Shown: positions 1-9,621, counted from the stretch's first letter. The stretch: 34,900 bases of DNA from Rhodospirillales bacterium (GCA_030746935.1 JASLLV010000007.1:1-34900), one strand, 5' to 3'. Made by a program: numbers and translations. The notes: generated by a model not told the origin, from the letters alone.

Positions 1-559
1 GATCGCGCGCCAAGCTGCGCATGTAGGCACCCTTGCCCGCGCAGACGTCAAACTCGGCATGGTCGACGTCGAGAACGCGCGACAGCTTGAGCGATTCGAT
101 GCGCACGATCCGCGGCTCGAGCTTGACCGACTCGCCGGCGCGCGCCAGGTCGTACGCCCGCCGGCCGCCCACCTTGATGGCCGAGAAGACGGGTGGAATC
201 TGCTCAATCTCGCCCGTGAATTGGTCGAGGACGCGCGCGATCTCTTCGCGCGTGGGACGGCCCGCGCTGGTCTCGGTCACCGCGCCTTCGGCATCCTCGG
301 TGGCACGCGCCTCGCCCCATCGAATCACGAATCGATAGTGTTTCGGACGCTCCATGGCATAGGAAACCGTCTTGGTCGCCTCACCGAACGCGAGCGGAAG
401 AACGCCCGTCGCCAGGGGATCGAGCGTCCCGCAATGGCCGACCCGCGCGGCACCGATCGTGCGTCGCGCCAGGGCGACCACGGCCGCAGACGTCGTGCCG
501 CGGGGCTTGTCGACGACGAGCCAGCCGTTGATCGCTTTTCCGCCTCGCCTACGACCCAT
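1..559 (-). CDS. truB: tRNA pseudouridine(55) synthase TruB, partial (C-terminus lies beyond the window edge)
   Basis: Minus-strand translation begins MGRRRGGKAINGWLVVDKPRGTTSAAVVALARRTIGAARVGHCGTLDPLATGVLPLAFGEATK, matching the TruB GTLDPLATGVL active-site motif; located after rbfA. Confidence 0.95.
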   Translation of the reverse strand, partial: MGRRRGGKAINGWLVVDKPRGTTSAAVVALARRTIGAARVGHCGTLDPLATGVLPLAFGEATKTVSYAMERPKHYRFVIRWGEARATEDAEGAVTETSAGRPTREEIARVLDQFTGEIEQIPPVFSAIKVGGRRAYDLARAGESVKLEPRIVRIESLKLSRVLDVDHAEFDVCAGKGAYMRSLARD

Positions 560-938
560 GGGCCTTCACGTCATCGTCGACGGGGTGCAGCAGCTCTTCG
601 ATGCGGCGCGCCTGATCGAACGTTTGGTCTGCATGGAAGCGAAGCTCGGGAACGAACTTGAGGCGTACGGTCCGCGCGATTTCGCGGCGAAGGAACGGCC
701 GCGCCCGCGCCAGCGCCTCGAGAATTGGGGTCCCATCGCCGCCGCCGAGGGGGACCACGAACACATCGGCTGAGCGAAGATCGGAGCTCATGCGTGCCTC
801 GGTGATGGTGATCGAATGCCCATCGAGGGCACGGTCACGCAATCGCCCGCGCTCCATCGATTGCGCGAGCGCGTGGCGGATCTCCTCGCCGACCCGCAAC
901 TGGCGCTGGCTGGGCGGTCTGCCCGTGCGTTTGCTCAT
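549..938 (-). CDS. rbfA: 30S ribosome-binding factor RbfA
   Basis: 129-aa ORF MSKRTGRPPSQRQLRVGEEIRHALAQ...; sits between infB and truB and overlaps the truB start. Confidence 0.9.
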   Translation of the reverse strand: MSKRTGRPPSQRQLRVGEEIRHALAQSMERGRLRDRALDGHSITITEARMSSDLRSADVFVVPLGGGDGTPILEALARARPFLRREIARTVRLKFVPELRFHADQTFDQARRIEELLHPVDDDVKAHGS

Positions 939-1019
939 GATCCGTTCTGTTCCGGAGTCGGTCCCCGCCGTCGCCGGTCCGCGTCGTCCCGGTCACCGGC
1001 CACGGCCGCCAGCACCCCG

Positions 1020-3599
1020 TCAAAGGGTGCGCACTAGCTCCTCGACCCGGTAGCACTCGATTACGTCGCCCTCGCGATAGTCCTGGAACCTCTCGAACGC
1101 GACGCCGCATTCGGTGCCTTCTCTCACTTCCCGGGCGTCGTCCTTGAACCGCTTCAGCTGCGAGAGCTCGCCCTCGTGCACGATGACGTCGTCGCGCAAC
1201 AGGCGCACCCGCGAGCCGCGCTGGATGGTTCCTTCCGTGACCATGCAGCCCGCGACCTTGCCCACCTTGGACACGCTGAAGACCTTGAGGATTTCCGCGG
1301 ACCCCAGCGAGTGTTCCTTCAACGCCGGCGCAAGCATGCCCGAAAGAGCACCCTTGAGATCATCGACGATCTCGTAAATCACCGAGTAGTAACGGATTTC
1401 GACGTCTTCGCGGCGCGCGAGCTCGCGCGCCTGGCGGTTGGCGCGGACACCGAAGCCGATGACGAGCGCGTTCGACGAACGCGCGAGCGTCACGTCGGCT
1501 TCGTTGATTCCGCCGACGCCCGCGTGCAGCACGTCGACCTTGACCTCGTCGGTTTCGAGACCCTTCAGCGCGCCCTCGATCGCTTCGGTCGAGCCGTGGG
1601 CGTCGGCCTTGATGACGACCGGCAGCTCTTGGGCGCCGCCTTCCTGGATCCTGTCGAACATCTGGTCCACTGTCCCGCGCACGCTTGCGGCCGCCCGCGT
1701 GTCGCGCTCCTTGCGCTTGCGGAACTCGGACACCTGACGCGCGCGGGCCTCGCTGTCGACAACGACGAAGTCGTCTCCGGCAGCCGGCGTATCGTTCAAC
1801 CCTTGGACTTCGACCGGCGTTGCGGGCCCGGCTTCGTCGGCGCTTTCACCGTGGGCGTCCATCAAGGCGCGCACGCGGCCCCACGCCCGCCCCGCGACGA
1901 GGACGTCGCCGACCCGAAGGGTTCCGTTGCGCACCAGGACGGTGGCGATCGATCCGCGGCCCTGCTCCATCCTCGATTCGATAATCACGCCGTCGGTTGC
2001 GCCTTCGGCGGCGGCCTTAAGATCGAGAATTTCAGCCTGGAGAAGGATGGCTTCCTCGAGCTTGTCGAGGTTGTTCCGCTCCTTGGCCGAGATCTCCACG
2101 TTCAACGTTTCGCCGCCCACCTCCTCGACCACGATGTCGTGCTGGAGAAGCTCGGTGCGGACGCGCCCCGGATCGGCGTTGGGACGGTCGATCTTGTTGA
2201 TGGCGACGATCACCGGCACATTCGCCGCCTTCGCGTGGTGGATGGCTTCGATCGTTTGCGGCATGACGCCATCGTCCGCCGCAACGACGAGGACGACGAT
2301 GTCGGTGATTCCGGCGCCGCGGCCTCGCATATCGGTGAAGGCCTCGTGGCCGGGCGTGTCGATGAATGTAATCTTGCCGCCCGATGACAGGGTGACCTGG
2401 TAGGCACCGATGTGCTGGGTGATTCCCCCGGCCTCGAGCGAGACCTGGTCGGTCTCGCGCAACGCGTCCAGAAGCGACGTCTTGCCGTGATCGACGTGGC
2501 CCATGACCGTCACCACCGGAGGCCGCGGCTGCTTGGAGCTTTCCTCGCCGTCGTCGCGCCCCAGTCCGATTTCGACGTCGGCCTCGCTCACCCGTTTGAC
2601 GTTGTGTCCGAACTCGGTGGCGACAACCTCGGCCGTATCGCCGTCGATGGACTGGTTGATGGTCGCCATGACGCCCATCTTCATGAGCGCCTTGATCACC
2701 TCGGAGCCGCGTTCGGCCATGCGGTTGGCGAGCTCCTGGACCAGAATCGCCTCGGGGATCGTCACGTCCCGGACGATCTTCTGGCCCTCGCCGTCGGCGT
2801 CGCGCAGAAGTTTCAGTCTCTCCTTCTCACGCGCCCGGCGAACCGACGCCAACGAGCGCGCCTTCTCGTCGGCATCACTAAGGGCGCTGGCGATCGTCAG
2901 TTTCGACGACCGCCGGCGGGGCTCGCCGCGGCGCGCCGAGATACCCGGACGTCCCGGCCTCTTGCCGCGGGGACGCTCCTCGGCCTCCTCGGGCTCACCG
3001 CCTTCCAGGGACTTGAGCTTCGCGGCGGCCAGCGCCGCGGCGGCCTTGGCCTGCTCCTCGCGGCGGTGCGCCTCCTCGTCCTCGGCCTTGCGGCGCGCCT
3101 CCTCCTCTTCGCGGCGGAGCGTCTCCTCCTCTTCGGCCTGGCGGCGTGCCACTTCGGCCGCCGCCTCGAGCTCCTCGGCCGTCGGCGCGGTTTCCGGCGC
3201 CTCTTCTCCCGCTTCACGTTGGGCGTCGTGGCGCGTCTGTTCCGAAACCCGGTGCGCGTCTTCGAGCGCGCGGACACGAACCGCCTTCTCTTCGGTCGTC
3301 AAATGGGCACCGGCCGCCGCGCCGGCGGCGGCGGGTGCGCGCGCGACCGTCGCGGCCCCGGACGCCGGCGTCGCTTCGCCGCCCTCCCTGACCTCGGTCG
3401 ACTCGCCTGACTGATCGAGGGCGTAGGTCCGCTTTCGCCGGACCTCGACGGCAACGACCTTGGACCGGCCGTGCGAGAAGCTCTGACGAACCTGGCCGCC
3501 CTCGACCGTCTTCTTGGTCTCGAGCTTCTCCGGCTGGGCCAAGCTCAAGGGCTTCTTTCGGGCCCTCTCGTCCGTCTCTTGTTCCTTCGTCTCGCTCAT
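1020..3599 (-). CDS. infB: Translation initiation factor IF-2
   Basis: 859-aa ORF with VTVMGHVDHGKTSLLDALR, DTPGHEAF and NKID G motifs; low-complexity charged N-terminus typical of IF-2. Confidence 0.98.
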   Translation of the reverse strand: MSETKEQETDERARKKPLSLAQPEKLETKKTVEGGQVRQSFSHGRSKVVAVEVRRKRTYALDQSGESTEVREGGEATPASGAATVARAPAAAGAAAGAHLTTEEKAVRVRALEDAHRVSEQTRHDAQREAGEEAPETAPTAEELEAAAEVARRQAEEEETLRREEEEARRKAEDEEAHRREEQAKAAAALAAAKLKSLEGGEPEEAEERPRGKRPGRPGISARRGEPRRRSSKLTIASALSDADEKARSLASVRRAREKERLKLLRDADGEGQKIVRDVTIPEAILVQELANRMAERGSEVIKALMKMGVMATINQSIDGDTAEVVATEFGHNVKRVSEADVEIGLGRDDGEESSKQPRPPVVTVMGHVDHGKTSLLDALRETDQVSLEAGGITQHIGAYQVTLSSGGKITFIDTPGHEAFTDMRGRGAGITDIVVLVVAADDGVMPQTIEAIHHAKAANVPVIVAINKIDRPNADPGRVRTELLQHDIVVEEVGGETLNVEISAKERNNLDKLEEAILLQAEILDLKAAAEGATDGVIIESRMEQGRGSIATVLVRNGTLRVGDVLVAGRAWGRVRALMDAHGESADEAGPATPVEVQGLNDTPAAGDDFVVVDSEARARQVSEFRKRKERDTRAAASVRGTVDQMFDRIQEGGAQELPVVIKADAHGSTEAIEGALKGLETDEVKVDVLHAGVGGINEADVTLARSSNALVIGFGVRANRQARELARREDVEIRYYSVIYEIVDDLKGALSGMLAPALKEHSLGSAEILKVFSVSKVGKVAGCMVTEGTIQRGSRVRLLRDDVIVHEGELSQLKRFKDDAREVREGTECGVAFERFQDYREGDVIECYRVEELVRTL

Positions 3600-3634
3600 C
3601 TCAATCCATCTGCGCCGGCTTCGTTCCGGCCCCG

Positions 3635-4342
3635 TTATCCATTTCCGCCGACCACCGCCGGATTGGATTCATGCCGCCCGGCGGCCTGGCACCGGTACTC
3701 GAGAAGGCGCCCGACCTCGTCCTTCAGGCGTTGGGCGAAGCGTCCCGGCGCGATGACGAAGCAAACACCGAACGAACGCCCCATGGCGGCCCCGAGCGCG
3801 TCGCCCTCGAACGCCTCGATCAACGGAATATCGCGCGCCAGCGCCTTGAGTTTTTGGCGCGCGGACGGCGAGCCGTCCACGGCTGCGAACACGACGCCGC
3901 CCCGGCCAGCGTTGATCCACGCCTTTACTTTTTCGAACCCGGCCGCCGCCTCGCCCGCCCGCCGAGCGAGCCCGACGAGATCGAGGCAACGACGGGCCAT
4001 CAACCCCTCCACCCGATCGGCCAGATCAGCGGGAACGGTGACGCGCGCCCTCGCCGCCTTGGCGAACGCATTCGTAGCGCACGCCGTATTTACCACATCG
4101 CGACGCGACCTCAACCACAATCCGCGACCCGGTAGGCGGCCGTCGAGGTCCGGTACAAGCGTGCCATCGGGGGCGACGACGAACCTAAGCAGCGCCGATT
4201 TCGGGAGTCGCGCGCCGGACACGAGACACCGGCGCACGGGCAAGGGCGCGGCGGCGATGGGGCCGCTCGTGAACTCGCCCGAAACCTTCGGGTGTGGCCT
4301 CACGGCCCTCCGACGCTCGCCGGTCCTCGATCGAACAGCCAT
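3635..4342 (-). CDS. YlxR (DUF448) plus L7Ae-like RNA-binding protein
   Basis: 235 aa; N-terminal RRCLVSGARLPKSALLRFVVAPDGTLVPDLDGRLPGRGLWLRSRRD is YlxR-like; C-terminal half L7Ae/L30e-like; position between nusA and infB. Confidence 0.88.
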   Translation of the reverse strand: MAVRSRTGERRRAVRPHPKVSGEFTSGPIAAAPLPVRRCLVSGARLPKSALLRFVVAPDGTLVPDLDGRLPGRGLWLRSRRDVVNTACATNAFAKAARARVTVPADLADRVEGLMARRCLDLVGLARRAGEAAAGFEKVKAWINAGRGGVVFAAVDGSPSARQKLKALARDIPLIEAFEGDALGAAMGRSFGVCFVIAPGRFAQRLKDEVGRLLEYRCQAAGRHESNPAVVGGNG

Positions 4343-4363
4343 CGCGGTCCGCGACGCCCCGCC

Positions 4364-5977
4364 CTAAACCGACGGTTCCTTAGGCACGGATTCGGCGCCG
4401 GCGGCGGCGTCCTCCGGGATCCGCGGTTGCGTGCCCTCGTCTTCGGCACCTCCGTCCGGCGTCGGGACATCCTCGCCCTCAAACCAGTGCGCCCTCGCCG
4501 CCATGATGATCTCGTTCGCCTTCTCGACGCTCAGCACACCCTCGGGCACGACCTCAAGAAGCTCGTCGCTCGCGAGATCGCCGAGGTCGTCGAGCGTCTT
4601 GACGCCGTTCTCGCCGAGAGCGACGAGACAGGCCGGGGTCAGTCCCTCGATCCCGGCGACGTCATCGGAGACACCGAGTTCTTGGCGAAGCCGCGAGTGT
4701 TCGGCGTCTTTCTCGGCAAGGAAAACGCGGCCGCGTTCCTGCAATTCCACGGCGACGCTTTCGTCGAACCCCTCGATCTCGACGAGGTCTCCGGTCGGCA
4801 CGAACGCCACTTCCTCGACCGTGGAAAACCCCTCCGTCACCAGGAGGTGCGCGATCACTTCGTCGACGTCGAGGGAATCGATGAACATTTGCGAAAGCGA
4901 GCGGAATTCCTCGGTGCGGCGCTCCGATTCCTCGGCCTCGGTCAGGATGTCGATGTCCCAGCCGGTGAGCTGCGAAGCCAGCCGCACGTTCTGCCCGCGC
5001 CGGCCGATCGCGAGGCTGAGCTGGTCGTCCGGCACCGCCACCTCGATACGGTGGGCCTCTTCGTCGAGGACGACCTTCGCCACTTCGGCCGGCGCCAGCG
5101 CGTTGACGATGAAGGTCGCGGGATCGGGCGACCACTGGATGATGTCGATCTTTTCGCCCTGAAGCTCGCCGACCACCGCCTGGACCCGCGATCCGCGCAT
5201 ACCCACGCAGGCGCCGACAGGATCGATGCTGGAGTCGCTGGAAATCACCGCGATCTTGGCGCGCGAGCCCGGATCTCGGGCCACCGCCTTGATCTCGATG
5301 ATCCCGTCGTAGATTTCCGGGACCTCCTGGGCGAACAGACTAGCCATGAAATGCGGATGGCTGCGCGAGAGGAAGATCTGGGGCCCGCGCGGTTCCTCGC
5401 GGACCGCGACGATGTGGGCGCGGACCCGGTCGCCGTTGGAAAAATGCTCCCGGGGAATGCATTCGTCGCGCCGCAGCAGCGCTTCGGCCCTCCCCAGATC
5501 GACGATCACGTTTCCGAACTCGACGCGCTTCACGAGGCCGTTGACGATTTCGCCTTCCCGGTCCTTGAACTCCTCGTACTGCCGCTTGCGTTCGGCCTCG
5601 CGCACCTTCTGGACGATAACCTGCTTCGCGGTTTGGGCGGCGATTCGCCCGAAGTCGATGGGCGGCAGGGGTTCGATCAGGAACTCGCCGAGCTCGGCGT
5701 CGGACTTCCGCTTGCGTGCCGTCTCCAAATCGACCTGCGTCACCTCGTCCTCGATTTCCTCGGCCACCTCGAGGTAGCGGGCCAGCTTGATGGAGCCGGA
5801 TTCGCGGTCGATCGCCGCGCGAATGTCGTGCTCGTGTCCGTATTTTGACCGGCCGGCCCTTTGGATCGCCTGTTCCATGGCCTCAAGAACCTCTTCGCGG
5901 TCGATGCCCTTGTCACGAGCCACCGTTTCCGCCACCTGCAGAAGCTCCAGACGCGTGTAGACTGCCTCATTTTCCAT
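4364..5977 (-). CDS. nusA: Transcription termination/antitermination factor NusA
   Basis: 537 aa; S1/KH region ([31 protein letters not shown]) and acidic C-terminus. Confidence 0.97.
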   Translation of the reverse strand: MENEAVYTRLELLQVAETVARDKGIDREEVLEAMEQAIQRAGRSKYGHEHDIRAAIDRESGSIKLARYLEVAEEIEDEVTQVDLETARKRKSDAELGEFLIEPLPPIDFGRIAAQTAKQVIVQKVREAERKRQYEEFKDREGEIVNGLVKRVEFGNVIVDLGRAEALLRRDECIPREHFSNGDRVRAHIVAVREEPRGPQIFLSRSHPHFMASLFAQEVPEIYDGIIEIKAVARDPGSRAKIAVISSDSSIDPVGACVGMRGSRVQAVVGELQGEKIDIIQWSPDPATFIVNALAPAEVAKVVLDEEAHRIEVAVPDDQLSLAIGRRGQNVRLASQLTGWDIDILTEAEESERRTEEFRSLSQMFIDSLDVDEVIAHLLVTEGFSTVEEVAFVPTGDLVEIEGFDESVAVELQERGRVFLAEKDAEHSRLRQELGVSDDVAGIEGLTPACLVALGENGVKTLDDLGDLASDELLEVVPEGVLSVEKANEIIMAARAHWFEGEDVPTPDGGAEDEGTQPRIPEDAAAGAESVPKEPSV

Positions 5978-5997
5978 GGGTTCGAACCCTCGTCACT

Positions 5998-6516
5998 TCA
6001 CTGTTCGCGCTCTTTGCGCAACAACGCGTCGGTTAAAACCAGTTTCGCCCGCGTGATGTCGTCGATGGCAATGGCATGCTCTGTGCCGTCGATGTCGATA
6101 CGCACCGCACCGCCGTCGAGGCCCAGGAGCCGGCCACGAAAGCGCCTTCGCCCGTCGATCGCGCGGGCCGTGGTCAGCTTGGCCTCGCGGCCCGCGAAGC
6201 GCTCGAAATCCTCGGGTCGAACCAACGGACGATCGATTCCGGGCGAACTCACCTCAAGCGTATAGGAGCCGACGATGGGATCGTCCACAACCAAGACCGC
6301 CGAGATCGCGCGCGAGATGTCGGCACATTCGTCGACCGTGATCGATCCGCCGTCGTGACGCTCTGCCATGATCTGCAACCGGGGCCTTTGATCGCCGAGC
6401 ACCAGTACCCGGACGATTTCAAACCCGCGCTCGCGCACGGCCGGCGCGATCAGGCGTTCGATCCGGCGCGCCAGATCCGCGTCGAATGCGCGTGGGTCGT
6501 GACCATTTCGCGGCAT
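5998..6516 (-). CDS. rimP: Ribosome maturation factor RimP
   Basis: Translation from MPRNGHDPRAFDADLARRIERLIAPAVRERGFEIVRV...YTLEVSSPGIDRPL; upstream of nusA; the longer ORF in the track (to 6645) runs through a terminator hairpin. Confidence 0.93.
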   Translation of the reverse strand: MPRNGHDPRAFDADLARRIERLIAPAVRERGFEIVRVLVLGDQRPRLQIMAERHDGGSITVDECADISRAISAVLVVDDPIVGSYTLEVSSPGIDRPLVRPEDFERFAGREAKLTTARAIDGRRRFRGRLLGLDGGAVRIDIDGTEHAIAIDDITRAKLVLTDALLRKEREQ

Positions 6517-6610
6517 TGGCGGCTTCGAGCAAAATAAAGGGTGGGCCGCCGGCCCACCCTCGTCCATTCCGATCATCAAGGGCGACATTCGTAACGCAGC
6601 ATCTGCGCCA
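6517..6610 (-). ncRNA. rimP operon 5' leader (candidate attenuator RNA)
   Basis: Short leader between the putative promoter and rimP ATG with hairpin CGCAG-ATG-CTGCG (6595-6607) and a downstream terminator hairpin. Confidence 0.5.
6531..6560 (-). terminator. Rho-independent terminator/attenuator in the rimP operon leader
   Basis: Perfect 10-bp inverted repeat agggtgggcc-gcc-ggcccaccct (6538-6560); on the minus strand followed by TTATTTT. Confidence 0.85.
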
Positions 6611-6615
6611 CAACA

Positions 6616-6645
6616 AATATATACTCCGATCCGCGCCGAATACAA
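6616..6645 (-). promoter_or_regulatory. Putative sigma70-type promoter of the rimP-nusA-infB operon
   Basis: Minus strand TTGTAT (6645-6640), then TATATA (16-bp spacer) or TATATT (18-bp spacer), about 95 nt upstream of the rimP start. Confidence 0.5.
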
Positions 6646-6774
6646 GGGAGCCGTTCGTCGGCCGGGCGGCCGAGTTTTGCGCGTTTCCAGCCGTCGCGGC
6701 CGCGGCTACGGCGAGATCGCATTCCACTCGCTTGGAATTGCACCCCCGGCACCGGCTTAACGGGTAAGGCGCCT

Positions 6775-6910
6775 AGACCCGATCGCGGTCGATCGGAGCC
6801 GCGATGCGTTTCGATCAAACGCGCCGACCCGCTCGAACTCCATGGTGGCGACCAGAATTGCGCGGTCTGTGAATCGCGGTTAGCGGTTCCGATCGACCGC
6901 GATCGGGTCT
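6775..6910. repeat. Palindromic intergenic element: 28-bp inverted repeat arms flanking an internal hairpin
   Basis: agacccgatcgcggtcgatcgg (6775-6796) is the exact reverse complement of 6889-6910; extends to 28 bp (6775-6802 / 6883-6910) with one mismatch; internal gcgttt-cgatc-aaacgc (6806-6822). Confidence 0.85.
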
Positions 6911-7628
6911 AAGCGCGCGGCCGGCGCACGAACCGCAAGTGCACGCACGCGCGCCCCTGGCGTTCGGCCTTGGCCTCGTAGCGGGTCACGATCGCGTCGC
7001 CGGGACGGCGCCAGTCCGCGCGCGTCCGGGCGGTCCACGCAAAACGCGCATCCCGGCCCACGACGTCGAGGGTCTGGCGCACGTATTTGGCATGATCGCT
7101 CGCGAACCGGAGCTCCGCTCCGTCGCGCATGATACGGGCGAGGGCATCCAGGTTCTCGGCCGAGACGAAGCGGCGGGCGGCGTGGCGTGTCTTGGGCCAG
7201 GGATCGGGGAAAAGAACGAAAACCCGACCGACGCTCGCGTCCGGAAGCCGCCTCATCAACAGGCGGGCATCATCGTCGAAGATGCGGATGTTCATAATTT
7301 CGTCTTGCGCCATACGGGCGAGCAGCGCCGCAATTCCGTTGACGAACACCTCGCATCCGATGAGTCCGACGTCGGGATTCGCGCGCGCTTGGGCGGCTAA
7401 GTGTTCGCCCGATCCGAAACCGACCTCGAGCCACAACTCGCGGACGGGCCAGGAAAACAGGGTGTCGGTCCGGATGGAACCGGATTCGGGCACCGCCAGG
7501 CGCATCACGGGCAACATGTCTGCGATCAGCTTTCGGCGTCCGGGGCGAAGACCGTGCCCGCGCCGGCGCCCGTACAACCACCCGTGCGATCGAGTATCCG
7601 GCGATGCGTCCCGCTCGCGGCCGCTCAA
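6909..7628 (-). CDS. trmB: tRNA (guanine-N7)-methyltransferase TrmB, probable TTG start overlapping the metK stop
   Basis: [18 protein letters not shown]...[16 protein letters not shown]...[22 protein letters not shown] start at 7628 overlaps metK TGA. Confidence 0.92.
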   Translation of the reverse strand: MSGRERDASPDTRSHGWLYGRRRGHGLRPGRRKLIADMLPVMRLAVPESGSIRTDTLFSWPVRELWLEVGFGSGEHLAAQARANPDVGLIGCEVFVNGIAALLARMAQDEIMNIRIFDDDARLLMRRLPDASVGRVFVLFPDPWPKTRHAARRFVSAENLDALARIMRDGAELRFASDHAKYVRQTLDVVGRDARFAWTARTRADWRRPGDAIVTRYEAKAERQGRACVHLRFVRRPRA

Positions 7629-8800
7629 CGCGCCGCGTGTGCCGAACGCAGTGCCGGCACCAAGTCCATGCGCTCCCATGAAAACCCGCCGTCGGGTTCC
7701 GGAGCCCGGCCGAAGTGGCCGTACGCCGCGGTCCGGGCGTAGATCGGCTGGTTGAGTTTCAGATGTTCGCGGATCCCCCGCGGCGATAGATCGACGAGGC
7801 TTTGAAGCGTGTCGGTCAGTTTGCGCCCGTCCAAGCGTCCGGTCCCGTGGGTGTCGATGTAGAGCGAAATAGGCTTGGAAACGCCGATCGCGTATGAGAT
7901 CTGGATCGTGCACCGATCGGCGAATTCGGCCGCGACCACGTTCTTGGCGAGATAACGCGCGGCATAGGCCGCCGAGCGATCGACCTTGGACGGATCCTTG
8001 CCGGAAAACGCGCCGCCGCCATGGGGCGCCGCGCCGCCATAGGTATCGACGATGATCTTCCGACCCGTGAGCCCCGCATCGCCGTGCGGCCCCCCGATCA
8101 CGAAGCGGCCCGTCGGGTTGACGAAAAATCTCTCCTCTTCGCACATCCAACCCTCGGGCAACACGTTGAGCACGTGCGGGCGGACGATCTCGCGAACTTG
8201 GTCTTGAGAGAGATCTTCGCCGTGCTGGGTGGACACCACCACGGCTTCGGCCCGGACCGGCTTGCCGTCCGCGTAGGCGAGGGTCACCTGGCTTTTCGCG
8301 TCCGGGCCCAGTTCCGGTTCGGCGCCAGAATGCCGGGCCTCGGCGATGGATCTCAGGATCGCGTGCGCATAATAGATGGGCGCCGGCATCAAGACGTCGG
8401 TCTCGCGGCACGCGAAACCGAACATCATGCCCTGGTCGCCGGCGCCTTCGTCCTTGTTGCCGGCTGCGTCCACGCCAACGGCGATATCCGCGGATTGGGC
8501 ATGCACGTAGATCTCGACGTTGGCCCTCTGCCAGTGAAAACTCTCTTGTTCGTAGCCGATGTCCTTGATCGCCATACGGGCAATGTTCTCGATCCTGTCA
8601 TCGGGGATCGGTTCTCGCCCGCGGACCTCGCCGGCGATGACGACGCGGTTGGTGGTGCACAGGGTCTCGACGCCGACGCGCGCATGGGGATCGGCCGTGA
8701 GGTAGGCATCCACGATCGCGTCGGAAATGCGGTCGCAGATCTTGTCGGGGTGCCCTTCGGAGACGGATTCGCTCGTGAACAGATACTCGCCGTTCTTCAC
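7625..8800 (-). CDS. metK: S-adenosylmethionine synthase
   Basis: 391 aa; [42 protein letters not shown] and [16 protein letters not shown] motifs. Confidence 0.98.
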   Translation of the reverse strand: MKNGEYLFTSESVSEGHPDKICDRISDAIVDAYLTADPHARVGVETLCTTNRVVIAGEVRGREPIPDDRIENIARMAIKDIGYEQESFHWQRANVEIYVHAQSADIAVGVDAAGNKDEGAGDQGMMFGFACRETDVLMPAPIYYAHAILRSIAEARHSGAEPELGPDAKSQVTLAYADGKPVRAEAVVVSTQHGEDLSQDQVREIVRPHVLNVLPEGWMCEEERFFVNPTGRFVIGGPHGDAGLTGRKIIVDTYGGAAPHGGGAFSGKDPSKVDRSAAYAARYLAKNVVAAEFADRCTIQISYAIGVSKPISLYIDTHGTGRLDGRKLTDTLQSLVDLSPRGIREHLKLNQPIYARTAAYGHFGRAPEPDGGFSWERMDLVPALRSAHAAR

Positions 8801-8815
8801 GTCACGCGCCCCTGC

Positions 8816-9139
8816 TCAGCGGGTGGCCGACGTGATCGGCATCCCGACGCCCATCCGTCGCAACTTCGCGGCGGAATTCGGTGATTCGCGTTCGGGTTGT
8901 TGCGGTACACGCTCGGACGTGGCCTTGAAATCAACACACACATCTGGCGTCGTCAGCACGATGCGCGGCCGCGTCTTGCGGCCGGCGTTCAACACCCCCG
9001 CACGAACGCGGGACCGACGGCACCATTTCGCCTGCCCTCGCGGGCGGCAGTTCTTGTTGCAAGCTTTGGTACGAGCGTCAAGGGCATTCGCCCAGTCCAC
9101 ATGCGCCGCCGTGCTTGACACCGGACCGAGGGAATTCAA
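8816..9139 (-). CDS. Possible small protein between the XRE regulator and metK; alternatively a structured metK leader
   Basis: 107-codon ORF whose TTG start overlaps the upstream TGA (TTGA) and whose stop is 15 nt before the metK ATG; no family recognised. Confidence 0.25.
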   Translation of the reverse strand: MNSLGPVSSTAAHVDWANALDARTKACNKNCRPRGQAKWCRRSRVRAGVLNAGRKTRPRIVLTTPDVCVDFKATSERVPQQPERESPNSAAKLRRMGVGMPITSATR

Positions 9140-9621
9140 CGCCGCTTTCTTTGGCGCACCGGCCGGCTCAGGGATTTCGTCAGCTCGAACAGTTGCTTTC
9201 GCACCTTCGGATCGGTGATCCGATAATAGGCGCGTGCGAGCTCCAGGGTCTCACGGCGGTTCAAGGAATCGTCGCCGTACGGTTGCTGTGATTGATCCCC
9301 AAATCCGGGGGCGCCGGGAACGCGCTGCCCCATCGCGACGTCCACGGGCATCTCGTCGAAAAAGTACGAAACCGGCACATGGAGGATGAGACCGAGCTGA
9401 TAGAGTCTGCTCGAGCCGATACGGTTGGCTCCGCGTTCGTATTTCTGGACCTGCTGGAATGTCAGGCCGAGCGCCTGACCGAGCTTGTCCTGGCTTATCC
9501 CGAGCAAGGTGCGGCGTAATCTGAGCCGTGCGCCGACGTAAATGTCGACGGGGTTAGGACCACCCTTCGCCGACCTCCGCGACCGCTTCGTTCGCGGACG
9601 GGTTGCAGTTGCAGCCTTCAT
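9136..9621 (-). CDS. XRE-family helix-turn-helix transcriptional regulator
   Basis: 161 aa; VGARLRLRRTLLGISQDKLGQALGLTFQQVQKYERGANRIGSSRLYQLGLILHVPVSYFFDEMP is a classic Cro/cI-type HTH. Confidence 0.95.
   Translation of the reverse strand: MKAATATRPRTKRSRRSAKGGPNPVDIYVGARLRLRRTLLGISQDKLGQALGLTFQQVQKYERGANRIGSSRLYQLGLILHVPVSYFFDEMPVDVAMGQRVPGAPGFGDQSQQPYGDDSLNRRETLELARAYYRITDPKVRKQLFELTKSLSRPVRQRKRR

Noticed and set aside
2950-3300. Repetitive Glu/Arg/Ala-rich stretch as a possible novel repeat
   Set aside because: It is the normal low-complexity charged N-terminal region of alphaproteobacterial IF-2
1176-3410. 403-aa and 332-aa plus-strand ORFs antisense to infB
   Set aside because: Antisense shadow ORFs of the infB reading frame
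4292-5848. 518-aa plus-strand ORF antisense to nusA
   Set aside because: Shadow of nusA codon bias; low-complexity His/Asp/Arg-rich translation
5978-5989. GGGTTCGAACCC, resembling a tRNA T-arm
   Set aside because: No acceptor, D-arm or anticodon arm around it; it lies in the short rimP-nusA gap and is a chance palindrome
8801-9135. SAM-II riboswitch upstream of metK
   Set aside because: Partial resemblance (GTTGATTTC, GCCACG) but the elements are not in SAM-II order; not supportable by eye
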